NCBI GenBank assembly: GCA_030725715.1
Contig: JANRFG010000013.1
Coordinates: forward strand, 1-64,000
Length of the DNA: 64,000 bases
From: Opitutales bacterium
Lineage (GTDB): Bacteria; Verrucomicrobiota; Verrucomicrobiia; Opitutales; UBA953
Reading direction: 5' to 3'
Shown: positions 9,670 through 18,508 of the stretch, one piece after another
How positions within the stretch are numbered: the stretch's first letter is position 1
Layout: each line of letters begins with the position of its first letter
Program-made: the position numbers and the translations under genes
The notes under the pieces: generated by a model
The model's database searches: none
Seen by the model: only the letters and a program-made list of their open reading frames with translations
Told to the model about the DNA's origin: nothing

Positions 9670-10923
9670 TCAGAGACGCTTGAAGATCAGCGAGGCGTTG
9701 TGCCCGCCGAAGCCGAGGTTGTTCGAGATCGCGACGTCCACCTTGCGGGCCTTGGCGGCGTTCGGCGTGTAGTCGAGGTCGCAGTCGGGATCCGGGTTCT
9801 CGTAATTGATCGTCGGCGGGATCATGCCCGTATGGATGGCCATGACGCACGCGGCCGCCTCGACGCCGCCGGCGGCGCCCAGGAGGTGGCCGGTCATCGA
9901 CTTGGTCGAGGAGATGGAGATCTTGGGAGCGAGGTCGCCGAAGCAGCGCTTGATCGCGAGGGTCTCGCAGCGGTCGTTGATCGGGGTCGAGGTGCCGTGG
10001 GCGTTGATGTAGCCCACTTCGGACTTCTCGATGCCGGCCTCGGCGAGGGCGCGGTTGAGGCAGAGCGCGAGGCCCTTCCCTTCCTGGTCCTGTCCGGTGA
10101 TATGATAAGCGTCGCAGGTGGCGCCGTAACCGGCGAGTTCGCAATAGATGCGGGCGCCGCGGGCCTGGGCGTGTTCGAGGGACTCGATGACGAGCACGCC
10201 GGCGCCTTCGCCCATGATGAAACCATCGCGCAGCTTATCGAACGGACGGGAGGCCTTCTCGGGCGTGTCGTTGAAGTCGGTCGACATCGCCTTCATGTTG
10301 CAGAAGCCGGCGTAACCGAGACGCGTGATGGCGGCTTCGGAGCCGCCGGAAAGCATGATGTCGGCGTGGCCGTCGCGGATGTGACGCAGGGCTTCGCCGA
10401 GGGCGTGGGAGCCGGAAGCGCAGGCCGAGACGACGCCGAAGTTGACGGACTTCGCCTGGAACTCGATGGCCACCACGCCGGAGGCGATGTTGGCGATGAG
10501 CGAAGGGATCGTGAAGGGGGAGACGCGGGACGGGCCGCGTTCGACGAGGATGCGCGCCTGGTTCTCGATGGTCTCCATGCCGCCGATGCCCGAGCCGATG
10601 ATCACGCCGAAGCGTTCGGCGTCGAGCTTCGTGACGTCGACGCCGGCGTCCTGGATGGCGAGGCGGGAAGCGGCGACGGCGTACTGCGTGTAGCGGTCGT
10701 TGCGCTTGGCTTCCTTGCCGTCCATGTACTTCGCGGGATCGAAGTCGCGGACTTCCGCGCCGACCTTGGACGGAAAGTCCGTGGGATCGAAGCGGGTGAC
10801 GCGCGAAATCCCGGAACGACCCTTGATCAGGGCGTCCCAGAAGGTCGCGTTGTCGTGACCGAGGGCCGTGATCGAGCCGATGCCCGTCACGACTACCCGG
10901 CGAGATTTGCGGTCGGAGCTCAA
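9670..10923 (-). CDS. fabF: 3-oxoacyl-ACP synthase II
   Basis: KAS signatures (VVSACASGSHALGEALRHI, NAHGTSTPINDRCET, KSMTGHLLGAAGG); adjacent acpP and fabG. Confidence 0.97.
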   Translation of the reverse strand: MSSDRKSRRVVVTGIGSITALGHDNATFWDALIKGRSGISRVTRFDPTDFPSKVGAEVRDFDPAKYMDGKEAKRNDRYTQYAVAASRLAIQDAGVDVTKLDAERFGVIIGSGIGGMETIENQARILVERGPSRVSPFTIPSLIANIASGVVAIEFQAKSVNFGVVSACASGSHALGEALRHIRDGHADIMLSGGSEAAITRLGYAGFCNMKAMSTDFNDTPEKASRPFDKLRDGFIMGEGAGVLVIESLEHAQARGARIYCELAGYGATCDAYHITGQDQEGKGLALCLNRALAEAGIEKSEVGYINAHGTSTPINDRCETLAIKRCFGDLAPKISISSTKSMTGHLLGAAGGVEAAACVMAIHTGMIPPTINYENPDPDCDLDYTPNAAKARKVDVAISNNLGFGGHNASLIFKRL

Positions 10924-10955
10924 GGGGACGGGCCTATGCGAAAAGCCCGGTCAGG

Positions 10956-11198
10956 TTACTTGGTGGCGCTGGCCTTGATGTGCTCGATGGCATCACCAAG
11001 GGTCTTGATGCCGGCGGCCTTGTCTTCCGGGATCGTGATGCCGAACTCGTCTTCGAAAGCCATGATGATCTCGACGAGGTCAAGGGAGTCAGCCTTCAGG
11101 TCGCCCTGGAAGCTGGCACCGGGGGTGAGCTGCTCGGGGGTGACGGAGAGTTGCTTGACGATGATGTCCTTGACGCGCTGTTCGATGTTTTCGGGCAT
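10956..11198 (-). CDS. acpP: Acyl carrier protein
   Basis: 80 aa with KADSLDLVEIIMAFEDEFGI phosphopantetheine site. Confidence 0.97.
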   Translation of the reverse strand: MPENIEQRVKDIIVKQLSVTPEQLTPGASFQGDLKADSLDLVEIIMAFEDEFGITIPEDKAAGIKTLGDAIEHIKASATK

Positions 11199-11230
11199 AA
11201 TAAAAGGGTGTTTTGGTGGATTTTTGGGTG

Positions 11231-11974
11231 TCAGATGGCCATGCCTCCGTCAATCGAAAAGACCTGCCCGGTGACATAGCCCCCCTCTTCCGAGGCGAGG
11301 TAGTCGACCATGGCGGCGATATCGTTGACTGAGCCAAATCGTCCCAGAGGAATGACGCCGAGGATCTTCTGCTTCACCTCGTCGGAGAGCTCGCCGGTCA
11401 TGTCGGTGGTGATGAAGCCAGGAGCGACGGCGTTGGCGGTGATCGAGCGGCCGGCGAGTTCGCGGGCGAGGGTCATCGTGAGGCCATGGAGGCCGGCCTT
11501 GGCGGCGGCGTAGTTGGCCTGGCCGGCATTACCTTGCACGCCGGTGACGGACGAGATGCTGATGATGCGACCCCAGCGCTTCTTGGTCATCGGGCGCACG
11601 AGGCCCTTGGTCCAATAGAAGGCGGAGGAGAGATTGGTGGAGATGACGTCGTTCCAGTCCTGGTCGGACATCGCCATGACGAGCTTGTCGCGGGTGATGC
11701 CGGCGTTGTTGACGAGGATCTCGACGGCGCCGAATTCGGCGATGATCTGCTCGCAGGCCTGGGCGACCGCGGCGGCGTCGGAGACGTCGACCTGGAAGGC
11801 CTTGGCCTTCTGGCCCTTGGCGAGGATGTCGTTGGCGACCTGCACGCAGGTGTCGGACTTCGAGACGCAGAGCACGGTGTGACCGTGGGCGGCGAGACGT
11901 TCCGCGATGGCCTTGCCGATGCCGCGACCGGCTCCGGTGACGAGGGCGACGCGAGGATTGTGCGTGAGATGCAT
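11231..11974 (-). CDS. fabG: 3-oxoacyl-ACP reductase
   Basis: SDR motifs VTGAGRGIGKAIAERL, NNAGITRDKL, YAAAKAGLHG, GYVTGQVFSIDGGMAI. Confidence 0.96.
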   Translation of the reverse strand: MHLTHNPRVALVTGAGRGIGKAIAERLAAHGHTVLCVSKSDTCVQVANDILAKGQKAKAFQVDVSDAAAVAQACEQIIAEFGAVEILVNNAGITRDKLVMAMSDQDWNDVISTNLSSAFYWTKGLVRPMTKKRWGRIISISSVTGVQGNAGQANYAAAKAGLHGLTMTLARELAGRSITANAVAPGFITTDMTGELSDEVKQKILGVIPLGRFGSVNDIAAMVDYLASEEGGYVTGQVFSIDGGMAI

Positions 11975-12053
11975 CAGGGTTTTATGTGCAAGGAAACGGG
12001 GCCGCTGGCAAGTGGCTAATGCCCCGCCGCAAGCCCCCTGCCCCGCCCGCCGC

Positions 12054-13202
12054 TCAGTAGACGTCGCGCTGGTAGCGGCCGTCCTTCTTGAACTGCTTCA
12101 CCCAATCCACGGCGGCCTCGGGCGTCATGCCGCCCTGCTCGGCCACGATGGCGTGCAGCGCGGCGTCGACGTCCTTGGCCATGCGCTTGGCGTCGCCGCA
12201 GACGTAGAAGTACGCGCCCTGCTGGATCCACTTCCAGAGCTCGGCGGCGTTCTCGCGCATGCGGTCCTGGACGTAGACCTTGGCGGCCTGGTCGCGGGAG
12301 AAAGCCGTGTCGAGGCGCGTGAGCACGCCCGACTTCTGATACTCCGCCCACTCGTCGGCGTAGAGGAAGTCGTGGTCCTTGCGCTGGTCGCCGAAGAAGA
12401 GCCAGTTCGGGCCCTTGGCGCCGCGGGTGGCGCGGTCCATGACGAAGCTGCGGAACGGCGCGACGCCGGTGCCGGGGCCGACCATGATGACCGGGAGACT
12501 ATCGTCGGCCGGCAGGCCGAAGTGCGAATCCGCCACGAAGACCGGAAGGTCGGCTTCGTTCATCCGGGCGCGGTCGGCAAGGTAGCTGGAGCAGACGCCT
12601 TCGCGCGGGCGGCCGTTGGTCTCGTAACGCACGACGGCCACGGTGAGGTGGATCTCCTGCGGATACTTCGACGGCGCGGACGAGATCGAGTACAGGCGCG
12701 GCATCAGCTTGCGCATCAGCTCGATGACTTCCTGAGCGGACGGGCGGGCGGACGGGTGCTCGAGGAAGAGGTCGAGGAATTCGCGCTGTTCCATCCAGGC
12801 CTTCTTCTTCTCCGGGTCGGCTTCGCCGATGGCGGCGGCGAGGCGGGCCTGGTCGGCGGCGTCGGTCGCGCGGTCGTGGAGGAGCTGGGCGAACTTGTAG
12901 GTCGGCCCGTTGAGGGCGAGGCGGGTCGAAAGCGCCTGGCGGAGCGAGATCGGGGCGGTGTCCTTCGGGATGGTCACCTGCTCGTCGCCCGTGAAACCGG
13001 CGGCCTGGAGCAAGGCGTCCACAGATTTAGGGTTGTTGGTCGGGAAGACGCCGAGGCTGTCGCCGCACTTGTAGGTCAGGCCGCTGCCGGCGAGGGAGAC
13101 CGAGAAATGCTGGGTGTCCTTCTGGCTGGCCGGGGAGCTCAGGCGACGGCGGTCGACGAGGCGGGCCGGGAACGGATTGTTCTTGTCGTAAGGAGCGGAC
13201 AT
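12054..13202 (-). CDS. Sulfite reductase flavoprotein-like (CysJ-type FAD/NADPH domains without a flavodoxin domain)
   Basis: YKCGDSLGVFPTN, RLYSISSAP, GVCSSYLADR, GPGTGVAPFRSFV, WLFFGDQRKDHDFLYADEW, YVCGDAKRMAKDVDAAL. Confidence 0.9.
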   Translation of the reverse strand: MSAPYDKNNPFPARLVDRRRLSSPASQKDTQHFSVSLAGSGLTYKCGDSLGVFPTNNPKSVDALLQAAGFTGDEQVTIPKDTAPISLRQALSTRLALNGPTYKFAQLLHDRATDAADQARLAAAIGEADPEKKKAWMEQREFLDLFLEHPSARPSAQEVIELMRKLMPRLYSISSAPSKYPQEIHLTVAVVRYETNGRPREGVCSSYLADRARMNEADLPVFVADSHFGLPADDSLPVIMVGPGTGVAPFRSFVMDRATRGAKGPNWLFFGDQRKDHDFLYADEWAEYQKSGVLTRLDTAFSRDQAAKVYVQDRMRENAAELWKWIQQGAYFYVCGDAKRMAKDVDAALHAIVAEQGGMTPEAAVDWVKQFKKDGRYQRDVY

Positions 13203-13205
13203 GAA

Positions 13206-13235
13206 AGTACCCCGCAGGATGCCTAGCGGGGTACT
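13206..13235 (-). promoter_or_regulatory. Perfect 10-bp stem hairpin just upstream of the 13202 start codon
   Basis: AGTACCCCGC-(10 nt)-GCGGGGTACT read directly; ends 3 nt before ATG on the minus strand. Confidence 0.6.
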
Positions 13236-13261
13236 GATGCAAACCTCTTTTGGAGGCGGGC

Positions 13262-13951
13262 TTACTTCCAGACCTTCACCCAGTCGACGTCGACGTCGTC
13301 CGGGAGGCTTTTGACGACCAGCCTCGGACGGTCCTGCTCTTCGATGCGGTGGGTCAAGGCCAGCGACATCGGCCGGACGAATTCCTTGCGCTCGAGCTTA
13401 TGGACGGCCTTGCCGTCCATGTACCAGGTGAAGCCCTTCTCGGTCCAAAGGATGCCGTAGGTATGGAACTTCTTGGAAAGGTTCGTGAACTTGCCGACCG
13501 GCTTGTCGGGGCGGAAATCCTGGATCACGGACTCCATGACGCCGCGAGCCCAGGGGCTGACACGTTCCTTGCCGGTGCCATGGAAGGAAGCGGTGATGCT
13601 CGGCGGGGTCTTCTCGTCGTCGGTGATGATGCGGAACGTCCCGGCATGGCCGTCGCCGGCGTTCATCCGCATGGAAGCCTCGAAGTAGCCGAACTGCTGG
13701 CTGAACTTGCCGCGTGTGGTGAGCACGTTCTTCTGGATCATGTCGTCCTTGACCTTGAGGCCGATCCGCAGGGCGCCGCCCTTGCCGGACTTGACGAAGG
13801 TGAACACCTCGCGTGCGCCGATCACGTTCCACTTGGTCTCGTCGATCTTGCCGGCGTCGAAATCGTCGGAGAAGACGAGCTTCTTGCCCAGGGAAGGATC
13901 GGCGGCGAAGACCGTCGCACCGACCAGGAAGAGGAGAAAGGTGAGGCGCAT
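13262..13951 (-). CDS. Secreted GH16-fold (ConA-like lectin/glucanase) protein, catalytic motif absent
   Basis: Signal peptide; LVFSDDFDAGKIDETKWNV, FGYFEASMRM, YGILWTEKGFTWYMDGKAVHKL, DVDWVKVWK. Segment where EIDxxE is expected reads PPSITASFHG. Confidence 0.8.
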   Translation of the reverse strand: MRLTFLLFLVGATVFAADPSLGKKLVFSDDFDAGKIDETKWNVIGAREVFTFVKSGKGGALRIGLKVKDDMIQKNVLTTRGKFSQQFGYFEASMRMNAGDGHAGTFRIITDDEKTPPSITASFHGTGKERVSPWARGVMESVIQDFRPDKPVGKFTNLSKKFHTYGILWTEKGFTWYMDGKAVHKLERKEFVRPMSLALTHRIEEQDRPRLVVKSLPDDVDVDWVKVWK

Positions 13952-13956
13952 GGCGA

Positions 13957-14649
13957 TTATTTCCAGACCTTGACCCAGTCGATGTCGACGTCGTCCGGCA
14001 GTTCCTTGAGCACGAGCTTGGGGCGCTCCCATTCACCGATCCGGTGGGTGAACTGCAGGGTCATGGGCGCGGTGATGGCGATGCGATCCGCCTTGTGGAT
14101 CTGCTTGCCGTTCACGAACCAAGCGAAGCCCTTCTCGGTCCAGAGGATGCCGTAGGTGTTGAACTTCTTGGACGGCTCGCCGCCCTTGAGGATCTTCTTG
14201 CCCGAGTTTTCGGAGCGGAGGTCATGCTGGCCCTTGTCATCGAGGTAACGCGCCCAAGGGGCGAGGTAGTCGTCGCCCGTGCCTTCCCACAGCGCGAGGA
14301 TGTAGGGGACGACCTTGTCGTCCTTGCCGCGGATGGACATGTTGCCGGTGTGGCCGGGATTGGCGTTCATGCGGATGGAGGCCTCGAAGTAGCCGCGGAC
14401 CTGCTCGTACTTGCTACGGATGCCGTTGGTCTGGATCATGTCGTCTCGCTTCATCAGCGTGATGCGGAGGGCCTTCGACTTGCCGACCGTGACGAAGGAC
14501 ATCGCCGTGGGCTCACCATAGGTGGACCACTTCGCCGCATCGAGGGCGGGGCCGTCGAACTCATCGGAGAACGCCAGCTTCATGTTCGAAGCCGGGTTGA
14601 CGGCGCTCAGGGTGGCCGTCAGGGCGAGGAGGCTGAGGAGTTGCTTCAT
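13957..14649 (-). CDS. Secreted GH16-fold protein, catalytic motif absent
   Basis: LAFSDEFDGPALDAAKWSTYG, RGYFEASIRMN, YGILWTEKGFAWFVNGKQIHK, DIDWVKVWK; motif segment reads VPYILALWEG. Confidence 0.8.
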   Translation of the reverse strand: MKQLLSLLALTATLSAVNPASNMKLAFSDEFDGPALDAAKWSTYGEPTAMSFVTVGKSKALRITLMKRDDMIQTNGIRSKYEQVRGYFEASIRMNANPGHTGNMSIRGKDDKVVPYILALWEGTGDDYLAPWARYLDDKGQHDLRSENSGKKILKGGEPSKKFNTYGILWTEKGFAWFVNGKQIHKADRIAITAPMTLQFTHRIGEWERPKLVLKELPDDVDIDWVKVWK

Positions 14650-14677
14650 GGGGGTGGGTGGCGAAAAGGAGTGAAAC

Positions 14678-15376
14678 TCAGGGAAGCTTGAAGACCTTGA
14701 CCCAGTCGACCTGCATCGGTTCGGGGCCCAGCTTCGGGTTCATGAAATCCTTGAGAAGGCCGCCTTCCGGGAGGTTCTGGTAGAACTCCAGGTACATCGG
14801 CGCCTTGGGAATCGGGCGGGACAGCTTGTGGACTTGCCGGCCTTCGACGTACCAGATGTACGAGGTGGCGTTCCACCGCAGGCCGTAAGTCAGGAACTTC
14901 TTGTAGGACTTGCCTCCGTCCATCGCGATGACCTTCTCCTTCGGGACCAGACGGTGGGCGCCGGAATCGTCGACGATATTGAGGTTGGGCTCGATGCGGT
15001 CGGCGCCGGTGAAGACGAACGAAAGCGAGGCCGAGGGCACGATCTCCATCTTCTCGTTGCGGATACCGTAGACGGCCCAGCCGCGGTTCTTAGACTGCAC
15101 GGCGCGGATCGAAGCCTCAAAGTAACCCTGGCCATGGGTGAACTTCCTGGAAGTGTGGGCGTTGCTGCCGTTCCAGAAGCCCGCCTTGTCCTTGGGGGTG
15201 ATCTCGAGCTGGAGCTTGCCGTCGACCACGCGGGCCTGACCGCCGACGTTCCAGTTCTTCTTCAGATCATAGTCCTTGGCGTCGAAGTTATCCTCCCAGA
15301 CCGGCTTCAGGCCGGTATTGGGAGCGGCGCCCAACGACAGGGCGGCCAGCAGGGAGAAAAGCGTAAGGGCTTTCAT
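14678..15376 (-). CDS. Secreted GH16-fold protein, catalytic motif absent
   Basis: LKPVWEDNFDAKDYDLKKNWNV, QGYFEASIRAV, YGLRWNATSYIWYVEGRQVHKL, QVDWVKVFKLP; motif segment reads VPSASLSFVFTG. Start chosen at MKALTLFSLL. Confidence 0.78.
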   Translation of the reverse strand: MKALTLFSLLAALSLGAAPNTGLKPVWEDNFDAKDYDLKKNWNVGGQARVVDGKLQLEITPKDKAGFWNGSNAHTSRKFTHGQGYFEASIRAVQSKNRGWAVYGIRNEKMEIVPSASLSFVFTGADRIEPNLNIVDDSGAHRLVPKEKVIAMDGGKSYKKFLTYGLRWNATSYIWYVEGRQVHKLSRPIPKAPMYLEFYQNLPEGGLLKDFMNPKLGPEPMQVDWVKVFKLP

Positions 15377-15432
15377 GAAAGGGGTATGATTGAAGTAAAT
15401 CCGGTGTCCGGGGGGAAGCAAGCCCAGGCGGG

Positions 15433-16137
15433 TCACTGGTAGACCTTCACCCAGTCCACACGCATCGGCTCCGGGCCCATCTTGGGGTCCTTGAAGCTCT
15501 TGAGCAGGCCGGCTTCCGGAAGGCGATTATGGCTCAACCCGATGTACATCGGCTTGGGGGTGGCCGGGATATTGTACGAGATGCGGATGGTGTAGGCCAA
15601 GCGGCCGTCCACATACCAGCGATAGTCGTTCGGACCCCACTGGAAACCGAAACGGTGGAATTTCTTGGAGTAGGAATCATCCCTCGGGATCGGATTTTCC
15701 TTCGGGTTGAGGCCGCGCCCTCGCTCCTCGTTCCGCACATACAAGCCCAGGCTGACGGTATTGCCGCCGCTGTTGCTGAAACCCATGCCGGCGGAGGGCG
15801 GACGGTCGTCTTGATTACGGATGCCGAAGCCGCAGCCATGGCCGCCGGTCTGCACGAACATGATGGAGGCTTCGATGAAGCCGGCCTTGGAGGCGTATTT
15901 GCCCCGCGTGTCGACGTTGGAACCGCGCCAGAACATGGGCTTGGAGCCGGGCGTGATCTCCAGCGAAAGCTGACCGTCGACGATGCGCACGCCATCGGCG
16001 TTGCCGATGTTCCACTTCTTCTTGTCGATCTCCTTGTCGTTGAACTCGTCGGACCAGACCAGCCTGAGGCTGGACTCGGGACCGGCCCAGAGAGAGGTCA
16101 GACAGAGGAACAGGGCGAGCAGGCGCGAGGTGTGCAC
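15433..16137 (-). CDS. Secreted GH16-fold protein, catalytic motif absent
   Basis: LRLVWSDEFNDKEIDKKKWNIG, AGFIEASIMFVQ, FGFQWGPNDYRWYVDGRLAYTI, RVDWVKVYQ; motif segment reads PPSAGMGFSNSG. GTG 16137 gives a clean signal peptide (VHTSRLLALFLCLTSLWAG); ORF extends to TTG 16185. Confidence 0.75.
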   Translation of the reverse strand: MHTSRLLALFLCLTSLWAGPESSLRLVWSDEFNDKEIDKKKWNIGNADGVRIVDGQLSLEITPGSKPMFWRGSNVDTRGKYASKAGFIEASIMFVQTGGHGCGFGIRNQDDRPPSAGMGFSNSGGNTVSLGLYVRNEERGRGLNPKENPIPRDDSYSKKFHRFGFQWGPNDYRWYVDGRLAYTIRISYNIPATPKPMYIGLSHNRLPEAGLLKSFKDPKMGPEPMRVDWVKVYQ

Positions 16138-16159
16138 GGCAGTAAGGGGTATCTCCAAG

Positions 16160-16180
16160 AAAAAACCCCTAGACCTAGGG
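16160..16180 (-). terminator. Intrinsic terminator downstream of the RsuA/RluB-family gene
   Basis: Minus strand: CCCTAG-GT-CTAGGGG followed by TTTTTT. Confidence 0.65.
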
Positions 16181-16208
16181 TGCAAGCCTTAGATGCCGAC
16201 CGGACCGC

Positions 16209-16913
16209 TCAGTTCTCGAAAATCGAGTCGATTTCCTTGCGGGAAAGCGGTCGGCAGTCCCCCAAGGGCATCTTCCGCAGGACCAGCCCGCCGATCTGGA
16301 AACGACGGAGGGTCTTCACATGGAAGCCGAAGATCTCGAAGAGGCGGCGGATCTCGCGTTTACGTCCCTGGTCGAGGTGGACCTCGAGATGGGCGGCGTG
16401 ATCGGGGTGACGGATGACCTTCTTGAAGCGGAGGTGCTCCCCTTCTTCGACGGCGCCCTTGAGCAGTCGAGGCGTGAGGGTCGGGTCGTAGTCGCGGTTG
16501 AGGACGATCTCGTAGCGTTTGATGACGCCGCCCGAGGGGTGCATGACCTTGTTGGCGAGTTCGCCGTCGTTGGTCAGGATGAGCAGGCCTTCCGAATCCT
16601 TGTCGAGACGGCCGACGCAGAAGAGGCGCAGCGAGCCGTATTCCGGCGGGACCATGTCGAAGACCGTCTGGCCGCCATGCGAATCATCGTTGGTGCAGAG
16701 GTAGCCGCGCGGCTTGTTCATCATCAGCACCACCGTACGGCTGAGCGGCTTGATGTGCTGCCCCTGGCAGATGACCGTGTCCACGGAGGGGTCGACGGGC
16801 TGGCCGGTGACCGCCAGCTTCCCGTTGATCATCACGGACCCCGAGGCGACCAGCCGCTCCGCCTCACGACGGGAGCAGACCCCCGCCTGGGCGAGGTACT
16901 TGTGGATACGCAT
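16209..16913 (-). CDS. RsuA/RluB/RluF-family pseudouridine synthase
   Basis: S4 domain MRIHKYLAQAGVCSRREAERLV; MNKPRGYLCTNDD, VGRLDKDSEGLLILTNDGELANKVMHP, GRKREIRRLFEIFG. Confidence 0.93.
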   Translation of the reverse strand: MRIHKYLAQAGVCSRREAERLVASGSVMINGKLAVTGQPVDPSVDTVICQGQHIKPLSRTVVLMMNKPRGYLCTNDDSHGGQTVFDMVPPEYGSLRLFCVGRLDKDSEGLLILTNDGELANKVMHPSGGVIKRYEIVLNRDYDPTLTPRLLKGAVEEGEHLRFKKVIRHPDHAAHLEVHLDQGRKREIRRLFEIFGFHVKTLRRFQIGGLVLRKMPLGDCRPLSRKEIDSIFEN

Positions 16914-17036
16914 GGGTCCTTCGGAAGGCACGCCCTACCCTTTGAGGCTTTTGCCCCGCAGGGCGAGACAATCATCCGACGGAAGGCCGAAGGACTTTTC
17001 TCGCCCTCGGCGGGGTGGTCGTCTTAGTCCTCCCCC

Positions 17037-17909
17037 ATGCGCCTCATCGACGGAAACGCCATCGCCCAACAAGTCCTCGCCGAAGTCAAGGAACGCGTGG
17101 CCAGGCTCGCCCCGGTCGTGCCCCACGTGGCCTTCGTCCGCGTCGGCGACGACCCCGCCTCGGTCTCCTACGTGACCAAGAAGCAGAAGACCGCCGCCGA
17201 AGTCGGCATGAAGGCTTCGCTCCAGCTCTTCCCCGAGACGGTCTCGAAGGAAGAACTCTTCGCCCACCTCGACGCGCTCAACGCCGACCAGTCGGTCCAC
17301 GGCATCCTGATCCAGGCCCCCCTGCCCAAGCACCTGCCGGAGACCGAGGTCTTCAACCGCGTCTCGCCCGACAAGGACGTCGACGGCTTCGGCACGCAGA
17401 GCATCGGCCGCCTCGTCCAGGAACTCCCCGGCGCCTTCGCCGCCTGCACGCCCGCCGGCGTCATCGAACTCCTCCGCCGCTCCGGCGTCGAGACCGCCGG
17501 CAAGCACGCCGTCGTGGTCGGCCGTTCGCTCATCGTCGGCAAGCCCGCCGCCGCCCTGCTCCTCGCCAAGGGCTGCGACTGCACCGTCACCATCGCCCAC
17601 TCCCGCACCAAGGACCTGCCCGGCATCGTGCGTCAGGCCGACATCATCGTCGCCGCGATCGGCAAGCCCCGCTTCATCACCGCCGACATGGTCAAGCCCG
17701 GCGCGGTCGTCATCGACGTCGGCATCAACCGCGTGCCCGACGCCACCAAGAAGACCGGGTACCGCATCGTCGGCGACGTCGACTTCGACGCCGTGTCGCC
17801 GCAGTGCGAAGCCATCACGCCCGTCCCTGGCGGCGTGGGCCCGATGACCGTCGCGATGCTGATGAAGAACACGCTTGATGCCTGCGAGCGCGCCCAAGCC
17901 CGTGGCTAA
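17037..17909 (+). CDS. folD: Bifunctional methylenetetrahydrofolate dehydrogenase/cyclohydrolase
   Basis: [89 protein letters not shown]. Confidence 0.97.
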   Translation: MRLIDGNAIAQQVLAEVKERVARLAPVVPHVAFVRVGDDPASVSYVTKKQKTAAEVGMKASLQLFPETVSKEELFAHLDALNADQSVHGILIQAPLPKHLPETEVFNRVSPDKDVDGFGTQSIGRLVQELPGAFAACTPAGVIELLRRSGVETAGKHAVVVGRSLIVGKPAAALLLAKGCDCTVTIAHSRTKDLPGIVRQADIIVAAIGKPRFITADMVKPGAVVIDVGINRVPDATKKTGYRIVGDVDFDAVSPQCEAITPVPGGVGPMTVAMLMKNTLDACERAQARG

Positions 17910-18501
17910 TCCGCCCCCGATCCCGCCGCCTCCCGCGGGATACTGGTGGCGCACCTTGGCCTGCCTGGCGGACATCATTCCGCTGATGATCCTCGGCTGG
18001 GCCTTGGCCGGGCTTCTCGCCGGACCCGAAGAACTCGCCGCCCGCCAGCAGGCCGACGACTGGACGAAGCGTTTCACGGAACAATACGTGAAAGCGATCA
18101 AGAGCGGCTCCCCGCGCGACCTGCAGCTCATCAAGGACATGGCGCTCAACCCGAAGGAAGCGGATGTCCAAGCCTTCACGACGTGGTATTCTTTCCAAGG
18201 CAACGTCAGCTTCGTCACGATGCTCCTCGCGCTCGCGCTTCAGGAGTGGCTCCTCGCCGGTCGCACCCTCGGCAAACGCATCTTCAACCTCCGGACGATC
18301 GGACTGCCCGACGTTGAACCGCCCGGCTTCCTGCCCGCCTTGATCCGCTCGGCGTGGAAGGCGGCGTTCTTCGCGCTGCCCAATCCGTTCTTCATGCTGC
18401 TCGGCATCGTGAACTTCCACGTGCCGCTCTTCCGCCGCGATAAACGGGCATGGCACGACTTGTGGACGCGTACGCAGGTCGTCGACGGCAAGGGAGACTG
18501 A
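17878..18501 (+). CDS. RDD-family membrane protein
   Basis: TM segments; [52 protein letters not shown]; overlaps the folD 3' end. Confidence 0.75.
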   Translation: MPASAPKPVANPPPIPPPPAGYWWRTLACLADIIPLMILGWALAGLLAGPEELAARQQADDWTKRFTEQYVKAIKSGSPRDLQLIKDMALNPKEADVQAFTTWYSFQGNVSFVTMLLALALQEWLLAGRTLGKRIFNLRTIGLPDVEPPGFLPALIRSAWKAAFFALPNPFFMLLGIVNFHVPLFRRDKRAWHDLWTRTQVVDGKGD

Positions 18502-18508
18502 CCCTTCG

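Noticed and set aside
8788-11274. 828-aa plus-strand ORF opposite fabF and acpP
   Set aside because: Shadow ORF: fully antisense to fabF, acpP and the 8863..9606 gene, with biased D/G/R/V/A composition and no family motifs.
13262-16137. Active laminarinase/polysaccharide utilisation cluster
   Set aside because: The fold is GH16-like, but the catalytic motif is absent by eye and no SusC/D, TonB or other CAZyme genes are adjacent.
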